Shown: positions 52,101 to 60,748, counted from the first letter of the stretch. The stretch is 64,000 nt of DNA from Fibrobacter sp. (GCA_024398815.1 JAKSIL010000002.1:1-64000); one strand, 5' to 3'. Numbers and translations: made by a program. Notes: generated by a model not told the origin, from the sequence alone.

Positions 52101-53533
52101 TTCACTTCGGCTTCCCAGGAGAGTTCGGAATTCTTGTGGTCGGCGTCCTTCACGTATTCGTCGAGTTTGATAGTTGCAAACGACTTCTTTTCGTCAATCG
52201 TCTGGTTTTGCAGTTGCTTCACAAATTCTGGTTTGTCGTTCACGGAATTTACGGTGAAACTTGCTTCGGATTCGGCGCAGGCGCCAGCCGGGTCGCAGAC
52301 CTTGAACTTGATTGTTTCGGAACCGTTCCATAATTTGTTCGGAATGGCAATCTTGGCTTCCTTGCCAGAAACAGTCACCTTCAAATCCTTGTTGCCAGAA
52401 ATTGTCCACTTAAGTTGTTCGTACTTGTGGTCCGGATCCTTCACGTACTGACTCAAATCGATAGGCTTGAATTCCTGCTTTTCGTCAATCGTCTGTTCCT
52501 GGATATCTTGGACAAATTCAGGAGCGTCGTTGATAGACTTGACCGTGAAGGTCGCCGTTGTTTTTGCGGACGCACCAGCGGGGTCGGTCACCGTAAAGGT
52601 GATGTTTTCAGAGCCGTTCCAGAGTTCGTTCGGAATCTTGATGCTTGCGGAGCCGTACTTGTCGATTTCGACCTTCAAATCCTTGTTGCCGGAGACCGAC
52701 CACTTGAGGGTGGAAACATCGTTATCGACATCCGACACGAAGTCAGACAAGCTAATCTGGTCGAACTCGTTCTTTTCGTCGATGGTCTGGCCAGGAATCT
52801 TCTGGAGTATGGGCGGGTCGTTAATCGGCTTCACGGTAAATGTTGCCGTCTTGGAATCGCTTGCATATTCGCCGTCAGTTGCCGTAAACTTAATCTTGGC
52901 AGAGCCGTACCAGTTGGTATCGGGAATAATGACCGTGGCTACGCGCTTCGGATCGATTTCCACATTGAGGTCGCCTTCAGCTTGATCCTTGCCCACCGGT
53001 TGGATGTCGAATTCCCAGAGAATCTGGTCTTTCGGGTGGTCGGGGTCAGTGACATAATTGTCAAGGCTAATCTTGGAGAACAACTTGCCTTCATCTATAG
53101 TCTGGTCGGGAATCTGCTTGACCACTGGTGGGTTGTTGACGGATTCAACAGTAAACGTAACCGTTTCGGAACTCACGGCGCCCTTGGTGTCGGTCGCTTC
53201 GAATGTTATGTTTTCTTCGCCGTTCCAGTACTGGTCAGGAATCTGAATGTTCACCACATGGTCTGCGCCAATGGTTACTTTGAGCTTTTTCTGACCCGTA
53301 GCCTTCCACTTAATCTGCGACGGCTTGTCCATGTCGTCGGAAACATATTCGTCCAGTTTGATCGGCGCAAACTTACCGCCTTCCTGAATCGATTCGCCAG
53401 GAATTCCGTTAATCGAGGGGGCATTATTTTCGACAGCGGAAGCTCCATTGCCAGACTCCTGGGCAATAACGGCAGAGGCAAACAATCCTGCCGTCGCGAT
53501 AAGTGAAGTTAACGTCCAATTCATTCGTTTCAT
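46196..53533 (-). CDS. Giant secreted protein of 22 tandem Ig/cadherin-like repeats
   Basis: 2445 residues. A signal peptide (cleavage near AVIA-QES, residue 24) precedes 22 repeats of about 95 residues with consensus NDPPxxKxIPxQxIxEKxxF, LDxxVxDxDHxxxxLKW, LKVxV, WNGSExITFTVTDPEGA. The 23rd unit differs (PNKGFSGLDEFTFKVKDPGG, cadherin-like). Conserved DxDH and TDPEG acidic residues suggest calcium binding. Repeats 2, 5, 8, 11, 14, 17 and 20 carry an extra loop, in three cases Lys/Ala-rich, so the true unit is three domains. The C-terminus is a charged tail (DKKGKKGKKGKKKR) and not a recognisable sorting domain. Probably a cell-surface or adhesion protein; no enzyme domain is visible. Confidence 0.9.
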   Translation of the reverse strand: MKRMNWTLTSLIATAGLFASAVIAQESGNGASAVENNAPSINGIPGESIQEGGKFAPIKLDEYVSDDMDKPSQIKWKATGQKKLKVTIGADHVVNIQIPDQYWNGEENITFEATDTKGAVSSETVTFTVESVNNPPVVKQIPDQTIDEGKLFSKISLDNYVTDPDHPKDQILWEFDIQPVGKDQAEGDLNVEIDPKRVATVIIPDTNWYGSAKIKFTATDGEYASDSKTATFTVKPINDPPILQKIPGQTIDEKNEFDQISLSDFVSDVDNDVSTLKWSVSGNKDLKVEIDKYGSASIKIPNELWNGSENITFTVTDPAGASAKTTATFTVKSINDAPEFVQDIQEQTIDEKQEFKPIDLSQYVKDPDHKYEQLKWTISGNKDLKVTVSGKEAKIAIPNKLWNGSETIKFKVCDPAGACAESEASFTVNSVNDKPEFVKQLQNQTIDEKKSFATIKLDEYVKDADHKNSELSWEAEVKHQGKEPESGTLNVNIDELRVANIEIPDKYWNGAAEVTFTCTDPEGASIKQTIVLTVKSINDIPVFKKIPDQNVEEKTELSSIVLDDYVSDADHDLSKLKFEVSGNKDIKVDINSKTREVSFKTPSELWNGSETISISATDPEGGKATASFKLSVKSINDPPVMKDIPEQNIKEKEQFKPVELDKFVEDLDHAKDKLKWTITGNRELKVSVDGNRVMKVTPPSPQWNGSETLVIKVTDPEGATDERSVAFSVESVNDVPEFTKQVQAQTIKEKDQFQPIKLGEMVRDLDNKLSELTFAVDVKPAPGSKKKETGLTVEIDAQMVAKIIIPNKFWNGAEEITFTATDPEGAKASSKAVFTVQSVNDVPVLKKIPDQMIDEKQQFATINLAELASDADHAFSELKWTVNGAKALKVDIDKNGVASVKTPSPLWNGSEKLTFVVTDPEGASAKSDAVFTVKSINDPPVMKDIPSQKIKEKEQFKTIALDDFVSDLDHEKGKLKWTFAGQKELKVAMDAKRVVTVTAPSKYWHGSETVKFTVTDPEGAADSRSVTFTAESVNDAPEFTKPIKDQTIQEKREFAIISLADIVKDPDHKPEQLTWKFDVKPAKGAPKGYTPALSVKVDEKRMARVVIPDKYWNGAEQITFIVEDPEGGKATCTALFTVTSVNDAPTIGKINDQLIEEKAEFAPFDLGSIIKDPDHPFEKLKIEISGNKDLKVEIGKDGKALVKTPNKMWNGSEKITFTVTDPEGATAKATAMFTVKSINDPPIMKDIANQKIKEKGQFKAIELDDFVEDLDHPKNKLKWKVEGAKELKVSMDANHKVTVVPPNPYWHGKETIKFTVTDPEGAADSKSVEFEVESVNDAPEFVKEIKDQSIDEKKQFQPIKLGDLVKDPDHKASELKWSFDVKPVKVGAAAAKPAKKGKKAAEESAPAGETLKVTLGKDNVANVVISNKFWNGAANITFTVTDPEGAKVSKMARFEVRSINDSPKISDKAPQGETIRENGRFKTIDLASLATDPDHPASALKWTVSGNKQLKVDLRKDNTAIVSVPNDQWNGKETITFTVTDPEGASASHKMNFEVTRVNDPPVLVKKIPDQKIKEKESFKQIKLDDFVKDPDNKPNDLKWTVTGNKQLKAEISSSRILTVSAPDKYFWCAPETMVLEVKDPDGAATSQMVTFEITSVNDKPEMKDIPPQKIKEKGQFKDIDLNKFVKDPDHKNEQLTWTAKVAKVGAPAPAPKKKPAKKKAKKGAKEEPEAEAPVPVDEFQVEIDNKNIAHIKISDKYWHGERNVTFTVTDPEGASASKTVNFLVESVNDAPVVKQIPIQSIEEKKSFKPIDLTKFVSDPDHPISALKFEVAPTRFLKASVNAKKELVVSTPDKFWNGSEKIRIDVVDPEGAKASTQVVFEVTPVNDPPVVKRIAGQKVKEKEKFEPIDLSKVATDPDNKPNELKWAVTGNKDLKVDVKGTRAMVLTPNPNWFGKETLTFTVKDPSGASASTKADFEVVAVNDPPTLKPVQPFIIEEKKQFAPVDFSKFVNDPDNKLEELKWTIDDATPGSDAPAKGKKKGKGTAAKGPTVKHELIFNISDKGVLTVETPNKYWNGTETVTVNVFDPAGEKASVDVKFTVKPVNDPPVVKEIPGQETMEGKSFKPIKLDQYVSDPDHKPHEIRWKVSGAKNLEVMISAGREAVVRPKKADWFGDETLVFTATDPAGGSDKTVAKFVVKHVNAAPVMRDIPDYTIKEDDRGGVIATIKLDQFARDKDHRFEELKWTFTGNKYLEVKYDKFKRTATVSQPHENWNGKPERITFTVTDPDGAKASKTALFTVIPVNDPPEAKDQSYMTQEGEPLHVSAADGLMTGVMDPDGEKPVSVQIVQKPRNGRIVLNEKDGSFDYTPNKGFSGLDEFTFKVKDPGGVYSKVANAEVNVTFKMKDLRGGEKKKEEPKAEDKDDKADKADAADKKGKKGKKGKKKR

Positions 53534-53999
53534 CTATGATCTCCCATTAATTCCGTCCACAAGCGATAAGTCATCCTATGCGCTTAAACAAACATTAATA
53601 AGCACGCATCAAACAATGCGTGATAACAGTCACTAAATATAGACCTTTTTTGTAAAAAAAAATTCATTGGAATGCGTTTTTTTTGCAAAAAACCGCCAAT
53701 TTGGCCGTAAAAAAAAGGAAAAAAGACGTAAATCGTTGATAGTCAACGAGTTACAAAAAATAGAAAAATATGTAAAAATAGCCCCCCCCCCAAAAATCGC
53801 CTTTGCAAGAAAAAAGGAAAGCACCGCAAAAAAAAGTCAGTACGAAGCGAAAATCCATGCATTTTCGTCTTTTTACAAAAAATTTACATTAAAATGGAAC
53901 AAAAAGTTCCAAAAATCCAATAACGCGGCGTAAACGTAGATGACAGCTCTTTGACAATGATTTATTTTTACGAAAACAACTTCCAAAACAGGAGCAACA
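53534..53999. other. AT-rich intergenic region with C10 tract
   Basis: 466 bp without a convincing gene. It holds long A and T runs, a run of ten C (53782-53791) and, at its end, a ribosome binding site (CAGGAG) for the gene at 54000. An open frame of 88 codons here is compositionally poor (mostly Lys) and I do not call it. Confidence 0.6.
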
Positions 54000-54410
54000 A
54001 TGAAATTTGTATTCCTTTGCGACGCAAACTACCTCAAAGGCGACCTCGTCAACTTCGTGAACAACTTCCCCACCAACCACGAACTCGTGACCATGACCAG
54101 CGATGATTTGCTGCAGTCCAAGTCCATCTTCGAAGGCACCTTCGCAATTTTGGCCGAACGTGCCACCTGGCAGAAGAATTTCAGCCTGTTCCGCTACTTC
54201 GGTCTTTTGCCGCTCCTGGAAGTGCTCCCGCTCGGCGTCGTGAGCCGTACCCGCAAGAGCGAACCGCTCAAGGGCCGCGGCCAGAACCGCAACCAGGAAA
54301 TCTATTTCAATCCGAGCGCGAGTGCCGAAGAACTCTACCTTCAGGTCGACAAGTTCGTTGCCGCTCCTCCTTCCGGATTCTCTTATCCGCGAGGCTCGGC
54401 CAAGGCCTAA
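54000..54410 (+). CDS. Hypothetical protein
   Basis: 136 residues, cytosolic by appearance (KFVFLCDANYLKGDLVNFVN at the start). Its middle holds two hydrophobic segments (FSLFRYFGLLPLLEVLPLGV) and it ends in a Pro/Ser/Gly-rich tail. I know no family. AGGAG lies 9 bases before the ATG. The M23 peptidase gene starts 6 bp after its stop, so they are one operon and may work together. Confidence 0.7.
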   Translation: MKFVFLCDANYLKGDLVNFVNNFPTNHELVTMTSDDLLQSKSIFEGTFAILAERATWQKNFSLFRYFGLLPLLEVLPLGVVSRTRKSEPLKGRGQNRNQEIYFNPSASAEELYLQVDKFVAAPPSGFSYPRGSAKA

Positions 54411-54416
54411 GCCTTT

Positions 54417-55925
54417 ATGCAGCGCAGGGTTTTAAACTACCTGTACAACCAGGGCGGCCTGGTTCTCTTTGCCTTCCCCGGCAGCGAACCCGATTATGAA
54501 GCACTGGAAAATTTCGCGCTGGCAGCAAATGCCGGCGCGCGTTTTATTGTACTTGACATGACCGGCAAGCGCGACGGCAACACATGTGTTACCATAGGCT
54601 CGCTTTTCGATCATTTCCTTTCCGAAAAAAGTCTCGAACAGATTCAGTCGATGGAAGGGAAAATCGTGTTCGGAGGCTACGAAAAGCTAAGCATTTCCGA
54701 AGACGGCCTGCGCAAATTCTACCACAACCTAGAAATTCTCAAAAAGATTTCACCACACGTGGTGGGAATCTTACCGGCGGAAGACCCCGAAAACAGTTGC
54801 AAGTACCTTTTCGAGATTGCAAAGCTTGTCATCGTTGAGCCCGACGACATGGAGGCCGCGGCGGTTTACCTGGAAGACTCCCCAAGCATGAAAAAGACTC
54901 CGCTCTTGTGGATGTCGCGGCTGAAGCCGAACAAGAAGAGGTTCCCCAAGGCGTACAAGGCCATCAAGCAGAGTTTCTCGAACGCAAAGGAACTCAAGAA
55001 ATGCGACTGGAAAAAAGAGCCCGAGAAGTTCGCAAAAATCGTTACTTTGTACTACAAGGCGACAATTCTTTCGAAGAACCCGCTCGACGGTCTTTCCAAA
55101 GTTTTCCGCAAGTTCTTCATCCCCATTTTGCTTGTCACGGTGGCCCTCCCCTTTATATGGCCGACCGACCTTGACATCAGTTCATCGAACCTCCGCGACC
55201 GCATGCAAGAGCGCAACAGGCTATCCGTAGCACCGTCTTTCGAATTTACGTTTGACGGCAAAGAAAGCATGCAACGAATCGCGAGGTATGCCATCGGCAG
55301 GTTCAACGCAGTCATCACCAACGAAAAGATGATCAAGCAGTATGTCGAAGAAACCCTTGACGACAACGGTTACAACGCCAAGGACTGGCAAAAGGGCAAC
55401 CACACCATTCCGCCCGAAGGCACAGTCGTCAAGTTCTCGAGACCCGATAACTTGAGCCGCGCTGCGGCCGATTCCATCGGGGCGGCTTGGAAATACTGGA
55501 CATCGGTGGTTTCCGACAGTGTCGCGTACCTTACCGAATTCTACCACGAATACGCGACATCCAACCAACGCCAGCACAACGGCATCGACGTGGCAAGCCG
55601 CCAGGGCGCTCGCATTCTCGCGCCCTTCGCTGCGCGCGCCTGGACAAGTCGCGACGAACGCGGTGGAATCATCATCGGCCTCGTGCGTGAAAAAGACGTC
55701 GTGATATTCATGCATTGCGACCAGCTTCTATACCTCGACGGCCAGGAAGTCATGCCTGGCGACCCCATCGCAACCGTAGGCGTCACAGGCCACACCACGG
55801 GTCCACATGCACACGTCGTCACCGGCGAAATATCGCGCAACGGAAACAAGCGCATCGGCAACGTTAAGTACAAAGTAATTGACCCCATGACATGGTTCTA
55901 CAAGTACAAACCGTCGCAAATGTAA
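54417..55925 (+). CDS. M23 family metallopeptidase with cytosolic N-terminal domain
   Basis: 502 residues. Residues ~1-240 form a soluble, alpha/beta-looking domain (GGLVLFAFPGSEPDY; RFIVLDMTGK). A transmembrane helix follows at about 240-262 (FFIPILLVTVALPFIWP). The periplasmic part carries an M23 (LytM) domain with HNGID, MHCDQL and HAHVVTGEI, i.e. complete zinc ligands, so it should cleave peptidoglycan cross-bridges. A tether between cytosolic domain and wall hydrolase is unusual; the N-terminal role is unknown. Co-transcribed with the 136-residue gene before it. Confidence 0.85.
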   Translation: MQRRVLNYLYNQGGLVLFAFPGSEPDYEALENFALAANAGARFIVLDMTGKRDGNTCVTIGSLFDHFLSEKSLEQIQSMEGKIVFGGYEKLSISEDGLRKFYHNLEILKKISPHVVGILPAEDPENSCKYLFEIAKLVIVEPDDMEAAAVYLEDSPSMKKTPLLWMSRLKPNKKRFPKAYKAIKQSFSNAKELKKCDWKKEPEKFAKIVTLYYKATILSKNPLDGLSKVFRKFFIPILLVTVALPFIWPTDLDISSSNLRDRMQERNRLSVAPSFEFTFDGKESMQRIARYAIGRFNAVITNEKMIKQYVEETLDDNGYNAKDWQKGNHTIPPEGTVVKFSRPDNLSRAAADSIGAAWKYWTSVVSDSVAYLTEFYHEYATSNQRQHNGIDVASRQGARILAPFAARAWTSRDERGGIIIGLVREKDVVIFMHCDQLLYLDGQEVMPGDPIATVGVTGHTTGPHAHVVTGEISRNGNKRIGNVKYKVIDPMTWFYKYKPSQM

Positions 55926-56095
55926 TTTGTTGTAAAGCATTACAACGTTCTTTGTGACGAGGGTCACGATTTCAAACAAATTAACAAAGTGACACATATC
56001 ACAAAAAAGCCTACAATAAGCTTTTTTAAGGGATTTTCCGCCTTTTGTTTACCAAAAATTACATAAAGTGAGTCGCCAAATTATCAACATTTAAA

Positions 56096-56103
56096 TAACT
56101 TTG
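56096..56103 (+). promoter_or_regulatory. TAnnTTTG box upstream of the lipoprotein gene
   Basis: TAACTTTG, 40 bases before the ATG at 56144, leaving a leader with AAGGAG. Confidence 0.45.
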
Positions 56104-56143
56104 TCTATGGATAGGGATGAGACTAAAACATAAGGAGATGTTT

Positions 56144-56593
56144 ATGAAATTTGGATATGTGGCAACGTTACTCATCTCGGCAGCAATCCTCGCCGGTTGC
56201 TCCGGCGTAAAGCAGCCCGAAGTGGCTGTCGCAAGCCATGACTCCGACCACAATATACCCGCAATCGACCAAATGATTGTCGAAATGAAGCAGGCATACG
56301 TAGAAAAATGCTACATGCCCATCGCCAAGCGCAAGCCGCCCGAGAACGCCTGCCAGAGCGACCTTTTCCAGGCTCTGGAACGCCACTATCATCTGGACTA
56401 CAACCAGAACCACGTCGCCATGGCAAGCAACGAGCTCTTCTTCAAGGATATCGACGCCGAACTGCGCAAAATGCTCCGTTCAGACCCCGAAGTCCGCGAA
56501 GCGGCCCGTAGCGTAGGCTTCAAGAACGTCGGCGAACTCGTCGCCTACTACAAGGACAAGTACAAGTTCGAAACCCAGCTGGAACAGTACTAG
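56144..56593 (+). CDS. Hypothetical small lipoprotein
   Basis: 149 residues from ATG 56144, preceded by AAGGAGATG. Lipobox ILAGCSGV (Cys at 19). The mature part is about 130 residues, mostly helical, with two Cys ([18 protein letters not shown]), ending [17 protein letters not shown]. Probably sits in the envelope. No family recognised. Its own promoter-like box and a downstream terminator make it a single-gene unit. Confidence 0.7.
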   Translation: MKFGYVATLLISAAILAGCSGVKQPEVAVASHDSDHNIPAIDQMIVEMKQAYVEKCYMPIAKRKPPENACQSDLFQALERHYHLDYNQNHVAMASNELFFKDIDAELRKMLRSDPEVREAARSVGFKNVGELVAYYKDKYKFETQLEQY

Positions 56594-56618
56594 TAAAGAA
56601 CGGACTTTTCAAGGAATC

Positions 56619-56643
56619 GCGCGGCCACCGGTCGCGCTTTTTC
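56619..56643 (+). terminator. Terminator of the lipoprotein gene
   Basis: GCGCGGCC (56619-56626), ACC loop, GGTCGCGC (56630-56637), then TTTTT. Confidence 0.85.
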
Positions 56644-56711
56644 TATATTTTACGCGCAAAATTTCAACCTGGGCCGTACGCCAAAATCGGTCCGCACAAA
56701 AAGAGAAAATC

Positions 56712-58121
56712 ATGGGTAAATCACTATATCAGAAGATTTTCGAAAGCCACACTGTAGCAAAGCTCCCGAGCGGCCAGTGCCAGCTTTTCATCGGCCTCCA
56801 CCTCTGCCACGAAGTCACAAGCCCGCAGGCTTTCGCTTCTCTCCGTGAAGAAGGCACGAAGGTTCTGTTCCCGGAACGCACCTTCGCAACGGTCGACCAC
56901 ATTATCCCGACCACTTTCCCGGAACGCAACCGTCCCTTCCAGGACGCAATTTCCGAAGAAATGCTTTCCCATATCGAAAAGAACACCGAATCTAACGGCA
57001 TCAAGTTCTTTGGTCCGAAGACAAACGAACAGGGCGTGATTCACATTGTGGGCCCGGAAGAAGGCGTGACCCAGCCGGGTATGACCGTCGCTTGCGGTGA
57101 CTCTCACACTGCTACCCACGGTGCTTTCGGCGCTATCGCATTCGGTATCGGCACAAGCCAGGTGGCAGACGTTCTCGCCACCCAGACTCTCGCCATGAGC
57201 CCGCTCAAGACTCGCCGCATCAACTTCACCGGCAAGCTCAAGCCGGGTGTTACCGCTAAGGACGTTGCCCTAGCCTACATCGCAAAGCTTGGCGTGAACG
57301 GTGGCGTTGGCTACGCTTACGAATTTGCAGGCCCGGTTATCGAAGCTATGAGCATGGAAGGCCGTATGACGGTCTGCAACATGGCTATCGAAGGCGGTGC
57401 TCGCGTTGGTTACTGCAACCCCGACGAAAAGACCTTCGAATTCCTGAAGGGCAAGCCCTACGCCCCGAAGGCCGACAAGTGGGACGAAGCCGTTGCTTAC
57501 TGGAAGTCCGTCGCAACAGACGCCGACGCTCAGTTCGACGACGAAATCGAAATCAACTGCGACAACCTCGAACCGATGGTCACCTGGGGTATCACTCCGG
57601 CTCAGGCCATCCAGCTCAACGACAACATGCCGAAGATCGACGAATTCGAAGGTTCCGAAAAGAAGGTCATCTCCGAAGCTTATGAATACATGGGCTGGGA
57701 AGAAGGTGGCAAGATGATCGGCACCCCCATCGACATCGCATTCGTGGGCTCCTGCACCAACGGCCGTCTCTCCGACCTCCAGGCTGCTGCTGAAATCATC
57801 AAGGGCCACAAGGTTGCCGACACCGTCAAGATGTGGGTTGTTCCGGGCTCCATGAAGATCAAGGTTGAAGCAGAAGCTCTCGGTCTCGACAAGATCTTTA
57901 AGGAAGCAGGTGCAGAATGGCGCGAAGCTGGCTGCTCCCTCTGCCTCGCCATGAATCCGGATAAGCTGAAGGGTCGCCAGGTGAGCGCATCCTCCAGCAA
58001 CCGTAACTTCAAGGGCCGTCAGGGCTCCCCCACCGGCCGTACCATTTTGATGAGCCCCGCCATGGTTGCAGCTGCTGCAATCGAAGGCAAGGTCACCGAC
58101 GTCCGCAAGTACATCAAGTAA
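56712..58121 (+). CDS. leuC: 3-isopropylmalate dehydratase large subunit
   Basis: 469 residues. [20 protein letters not shown] and [11 protein letters not shown] (first cluster Cys), and [10 protein letters not shown] (last two Cys) are aconitase-family motifs, so the [4Fe-4S] cluster is complete. LeuC with LeuD isomerises 2- and 3-isopropylmalate and, in CimA pathways, citramalate. It precedes leuD by 21 bp. The leader (56644-56711) has TATATTTT after the previous terminator as possible -10. No attenuator peptide seen. Confidence 0.97.
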   Translation: MGKSLYQKIFESHTVAKLPSGQCQLFIGLHLCHEVTSPQAFASLREEGTKVLFPERTFATVDHIIPTTFPERNRPFQDAISEEMLSHIEKNTESNGIKFFGPKTNEQGVIHIVGPEEGVTQPGMTVACGDSHTATHGAFGAIAFGIGTSQVADVLATQTLAMSPLKTRRINFTGKLKPGVTAKDVALAYIAKLGVNGGVGYAYEFAGPVIEAMSMEGRMTVCNMAIEGGARVGYCNPDEKTFEFLKGKPYAPKADKWDEAVAYWKSVATDADAQFDDEIEINCDNLEPMVTWGITPAQAIQLNDNMPKIDEFEGSEKKVISEAYEYMGWEEGGKMIGTPIDIAFVGSCTNGRLSDLQAAAEIIKGHKVADTVKMWVVPGSMKIKVEAEALGLDKIFKEAGAEWREAGCSLCLAMNPDKLKGRQVSASSSNRNFKGRQGSPTGRTILMSPAMVAAAAIEGKVTDVRKYIK

Positions 58122-58142
58122 TAGGAACAAGGAGATTTAAAA

Positions 58143-58745
58143 ATGAATTCTATTGACATCGTTAAAGGTTCCGGCGTTCCTGTTCGCGGTAACGACATCG
58201 ATACCGACCGTATCATTCCGGCTCGCTTCCTCAAGTGCGTGACTTTCGAAGGTCTCGGCGCAAACGCTTTCGCTGACGATATCGCCGGCCTGGAAGCCCA
58301 GGGCAAGGTTCACCCCTTCCGTGACCCGGCCTACAAGAACGGCACCATCCTGGTTTCCAACCAGAACTTCGGTTGCGGTTCCAGCCGTGAACACGCTCCG
58401 CAGGCTCTCAAGCGCTGGGGCATCCGTGCCATCATCGCCGAAAGCTATTCCGAAATCTTCTTCGGCAACTGCGTCGCCCTGGGCGTTCCGTGCTACAAGG
58501 TGGACCACGCTACTGCCGACAAGATTCTCGCATGGATCGAAGCAAACCCGAACGGCGAACTCGAAACCAGCACCGAAGCCCGTACTCTGAAGATGGGCGG
58601 CGAAACCATCGCCCTCACGCTCGCTGAAGGCCCGCGCGGCCAGTTCCTCGACGGTTCCTGGAACGCTCGCGCAGCTCTCACCGCCAACGCCGACAAGGTG
58701 CAGGAACTCGCTGCTAAACTGCCGTACATGCAGTTCTTGAAGTAG
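58143..58745 (+). CDS. leuD: 3-isopropylmalate dehydratase small subunit
   Basis: 200 residues. NDIDTDRIIPARFLK and FGCGSSREHAPQAL are LeuD signatures (swivelling domain of the aconitase fold, substrate recognition). AAGGAG lies before the ATG. Second gene of the leuCD operon, followed by a terminator. leuA and leuB are not in the window. Confidence 0.97.
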   Translation: MNSIDIVKGSGVPVRGNDIDTDRIIPARFLKCVTFEGLGANAFADDIAGLEAQGKVHPFRDPAYKNGTILVSNQNFGCGSSREHAPQALKRWGIRAIIAESYSEIFFGNCVALGVPCYKVDHATADKILAWIEANPNGELETSTEARTLKMGGETIALTLAEGPRGQFLDGSWNARAALTANADKVQELAAKLPYMQFLK

Positions 58746-58807
58746 TAGACAGTAAGAAGTCGACTGTAGGAAGGTAATAATCGACCTACGGCCTCAAAAA
58801 AAATAAA

Positions 58808-58838
58808 ACACCCGGGCATTCGCTCGGGCGTTTTTTTT
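58808..58838 (+). terminator. Terminator of leuCD
   Basis: ACACCCGGGC (58808-58817), ATTC loop, GCTCGGGCGT (58822-58831), one mismatch and one wobble, then a T run. Confidence 0.85.
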
Positions 58839-58983
58839 ACCCCAAAAAAGAGCAAAACCAACACATATTATTCGTTAATATTTACGATTTACTGCGTTAT
58901 TTTCTATATTTTCGTATTTTTTAAAGAATTAAATCACCATTTCAAACAAAAATAACTACATTTAAAAGAAAAGGAGGCAAGCC

Positions 58984-59409
58984 ATGGCCACGTACACACC
59001 CTTTTCCGACAACGCCGTCCTAACAGAATTCGGCAAACGAATCGCCAGCTCCAGGCTTAACAGCAACTGGACACAAGCCGACTTGGCAAACAAGGCGGGC
59101 GTCAGCAAAAGCACCGTGGAACACATTGAAAAAGGGCAATCCACGCAGTTACTGAACATGGTAAAAATCCTCAGGGCGCTAGGCCTCCTCAACCAGTTTT
59201 TGGGCGCATTCCCCGAACAAGGCCCAAGTCCTATGGAACTTCTGGCCGCCTCCCGCAAGCAAGCTGCAAGCAAGCGCAAACGCGCCTCCAAACCGAGGGC
59301 AACAAACAAAGCCGAAGCGGACGCCTACCCCGCAGCATCTTCGGGCACACCCACAGCAAATATCGCCGCCGAACACAAAGCCGCCTGGGTCTGGGACGAA
59401 GACAAATAA
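58984..59409 (+). CDS. hipB: HipB-like antitoxin (XRE family)
   Basis: 141 residues. An XRE helix-turn-helix lies at about 14-65 (WTQADLANKAGVSKSTVEHI), followed by a basic linker (ASKRKRASKPRATNKAEAD) and a C-terminal tail ending WVWDEDK, which may insert into HipA as in E. coli HipB. It should neutralise HipA and repress the operon. AAGGAGG precedes the ATG. The HipA gene starts 12 bp after its stop. Confidence 0.85.
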   Translation: MATYTPFSDNAVLTEFGKRIASSRLNSNWTQADLANKAGVSKSTVEHIEKGQSTQLLNMVKILRALGLLNQFLGAFPEQGPSPMELLAASRKQAASKRKRASKPRATNKAEADAYPAASSGTPTANIAAEHKAAWVWDEDK

Positions 59410-59421
59410 CGGGAGCAATGC

Positions 59422-60747
59422 ATGATTGCCGTCGAAGTCAAACTTTGGGGAACCACCATCGGAGCGCTTTCCATGCAGGAAGGCGAATCCGTCGCGCGTT
59501 TCGAATACGCCCCCGGCTTTATCGGTGCAGGCGTAGAGCCCTCGCCCATCCGCATGCCCGTTTCGGCAAAAATCTACAGCTTCCCGGAACTCTCGCAAAC
59601 GTTCAAAGGCCTGCCAGGGCTTTTCGCGGATTCCATCCCGGACAAATTCGGCAACAAGCTCATCGATTCGTGGCTCATTAAGCAAGGCCGCGATCCGGCA
59701 TCGTTCACGGCGCTCGAGCGACTCTGCTACACAGGGAACCGCGGCATGGGCGCCTTGGAATTTTACCCGACAGAAGGCCCCGCCGCAACAGACAACGACA
59801 CCCTCGACGTCGAGAACCTACGAAATTTCGCCGCAAGCGTTTTAAACAACCGAAAAAACTTCAAAGCAAATATCGGCGCGGCAGGCAACAGCACAATCCC
59901 GCCCCTTAAAACAAAAAAGCAGCAAAGCACATTCGAACAAATCCTTCGCGTAGGCACATCCGCGGGCGGCGCACGCGCAAAAGTACTCATCGCCTACGAT
60001 GAATCCACCGGAGAAATCCGCTCGGGCCAAGTCGCAAACAGCGAAAACTTCTCTTACTGGCTCCTGAAACTCGACGACGTCGAAAACAACAGCGACAAGG
60101 AAAAAGCAGACGTCCAGGGGTACGGCCCCATAGAGTACACATATTACCAAATGGCACTCGCCGCAGGCATCCAGATGTCGGAATGCCGCCTATTGGAAAA
60201 GTCCGGTCACAGGCACTTCATGACCCGCCGTTTCGACCGCCTAGCGGGCGGCAAAAAGTTGCACTACCAATCGCTTTGCGCGCTCGCCCACTACGACTTC
60301 AACATGGCAGGCGCCTACAGTTACGAGCAAGCCTTCATGGTCATCAAGCAGCTTGGCCTCGGCTACGAAGCGTTGGAGCAAATGTTCCGCAGGGCCGTTT
60401 TCAACATCTGCGCGAGGAACCAGGACGACCACGCCAAAAACATCGGTTTTCTGATGGACAAGCAAGGCGCATGGAGCCTCGCTCCAGCATTCGACATGAC
60501 GTACGCCTACAATCCGGGCGGTTTGTGGACCGGCACGCACCAGCTTACGTTCAACGGCAAGCGCGACAACTTCACCATCGACGATTTCAAGGCTGTCGCG
60601 AAGTTCGCAGGACTCAAGCAAGGGAGCCACAAGAAAATCTTAGGCGACGTGCAAGAAGCGGTTTCCACATGGCAGAAACTCGCCAAGAAAAATGACGTGA
60701 ACGCAGCCTACATCAAGCAGATAAAGGCCTCGCACAGAAAACTTTAA
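59422..60747 (+). CDS. hipA: HipA-like serine/threonine kinase toxin
   Basis: 441 residues. N-terminal subdomain (VEVKLWGTTIGALSMQEGES), then the HipA kinase core with the phosphate-binding segment (LRVGTSAGGARAKVLIAYDE), NQDDHAKNIGF (catalytic loop with Asp and Asn) and FDMTY for the metal-binding Asp. HipA toxins phosphorylate glutamyl-tRNA synthetase or other targets; the target here is unknown. It ends one base before the stop of a convergent FISUMP gene, with no terminator between. Confidence 0.9.
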   Translation: MIAVEVKLWGTTIGALSMQEGESVARFEYAPGFIGAGVEPSPIRMPVSAKIYSFPELSQTFKGLPGLFADSIPDKFGNKLIDSWLIKQGRDPASFTALERLCYTGNRGMGALEFYPTEGPAATDNDTLDVENLRNFAASVLNNRKNFKANIGAAGNSTIPPLKTKKQQSTFEQILRVGTSAGGARAKVLIAYDESTGEIRSGQVANSENFSYWLLKLDDVENNSDKEKADVQGYGPIEYTYYQMALAAGIQMSECRLLEKSGHRHFMTRRFDRLAGGKKLHYQSLCALAHYDFNMAGAYSYEQAFMVIKQLGLGYEALEQMFRRAVFNICARNQDDHAKNIGFLMDKQGAWSLAPAFDMTYAYNPGGLWTGTHQLTFNGKRDNFTIDDFKAVAKFAGLKQGSHKKILGDVQEAVSTWQKLAKKNDVNAAYIKQIKASHRKL

Positions 60748-60748
60748 G

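Noticed and set aside
53667-53933. An 88-codon Lys-rich open frame
   Set aside because: It arises from A-rich low-complexity DNA and has no ribosome binding site or motif.
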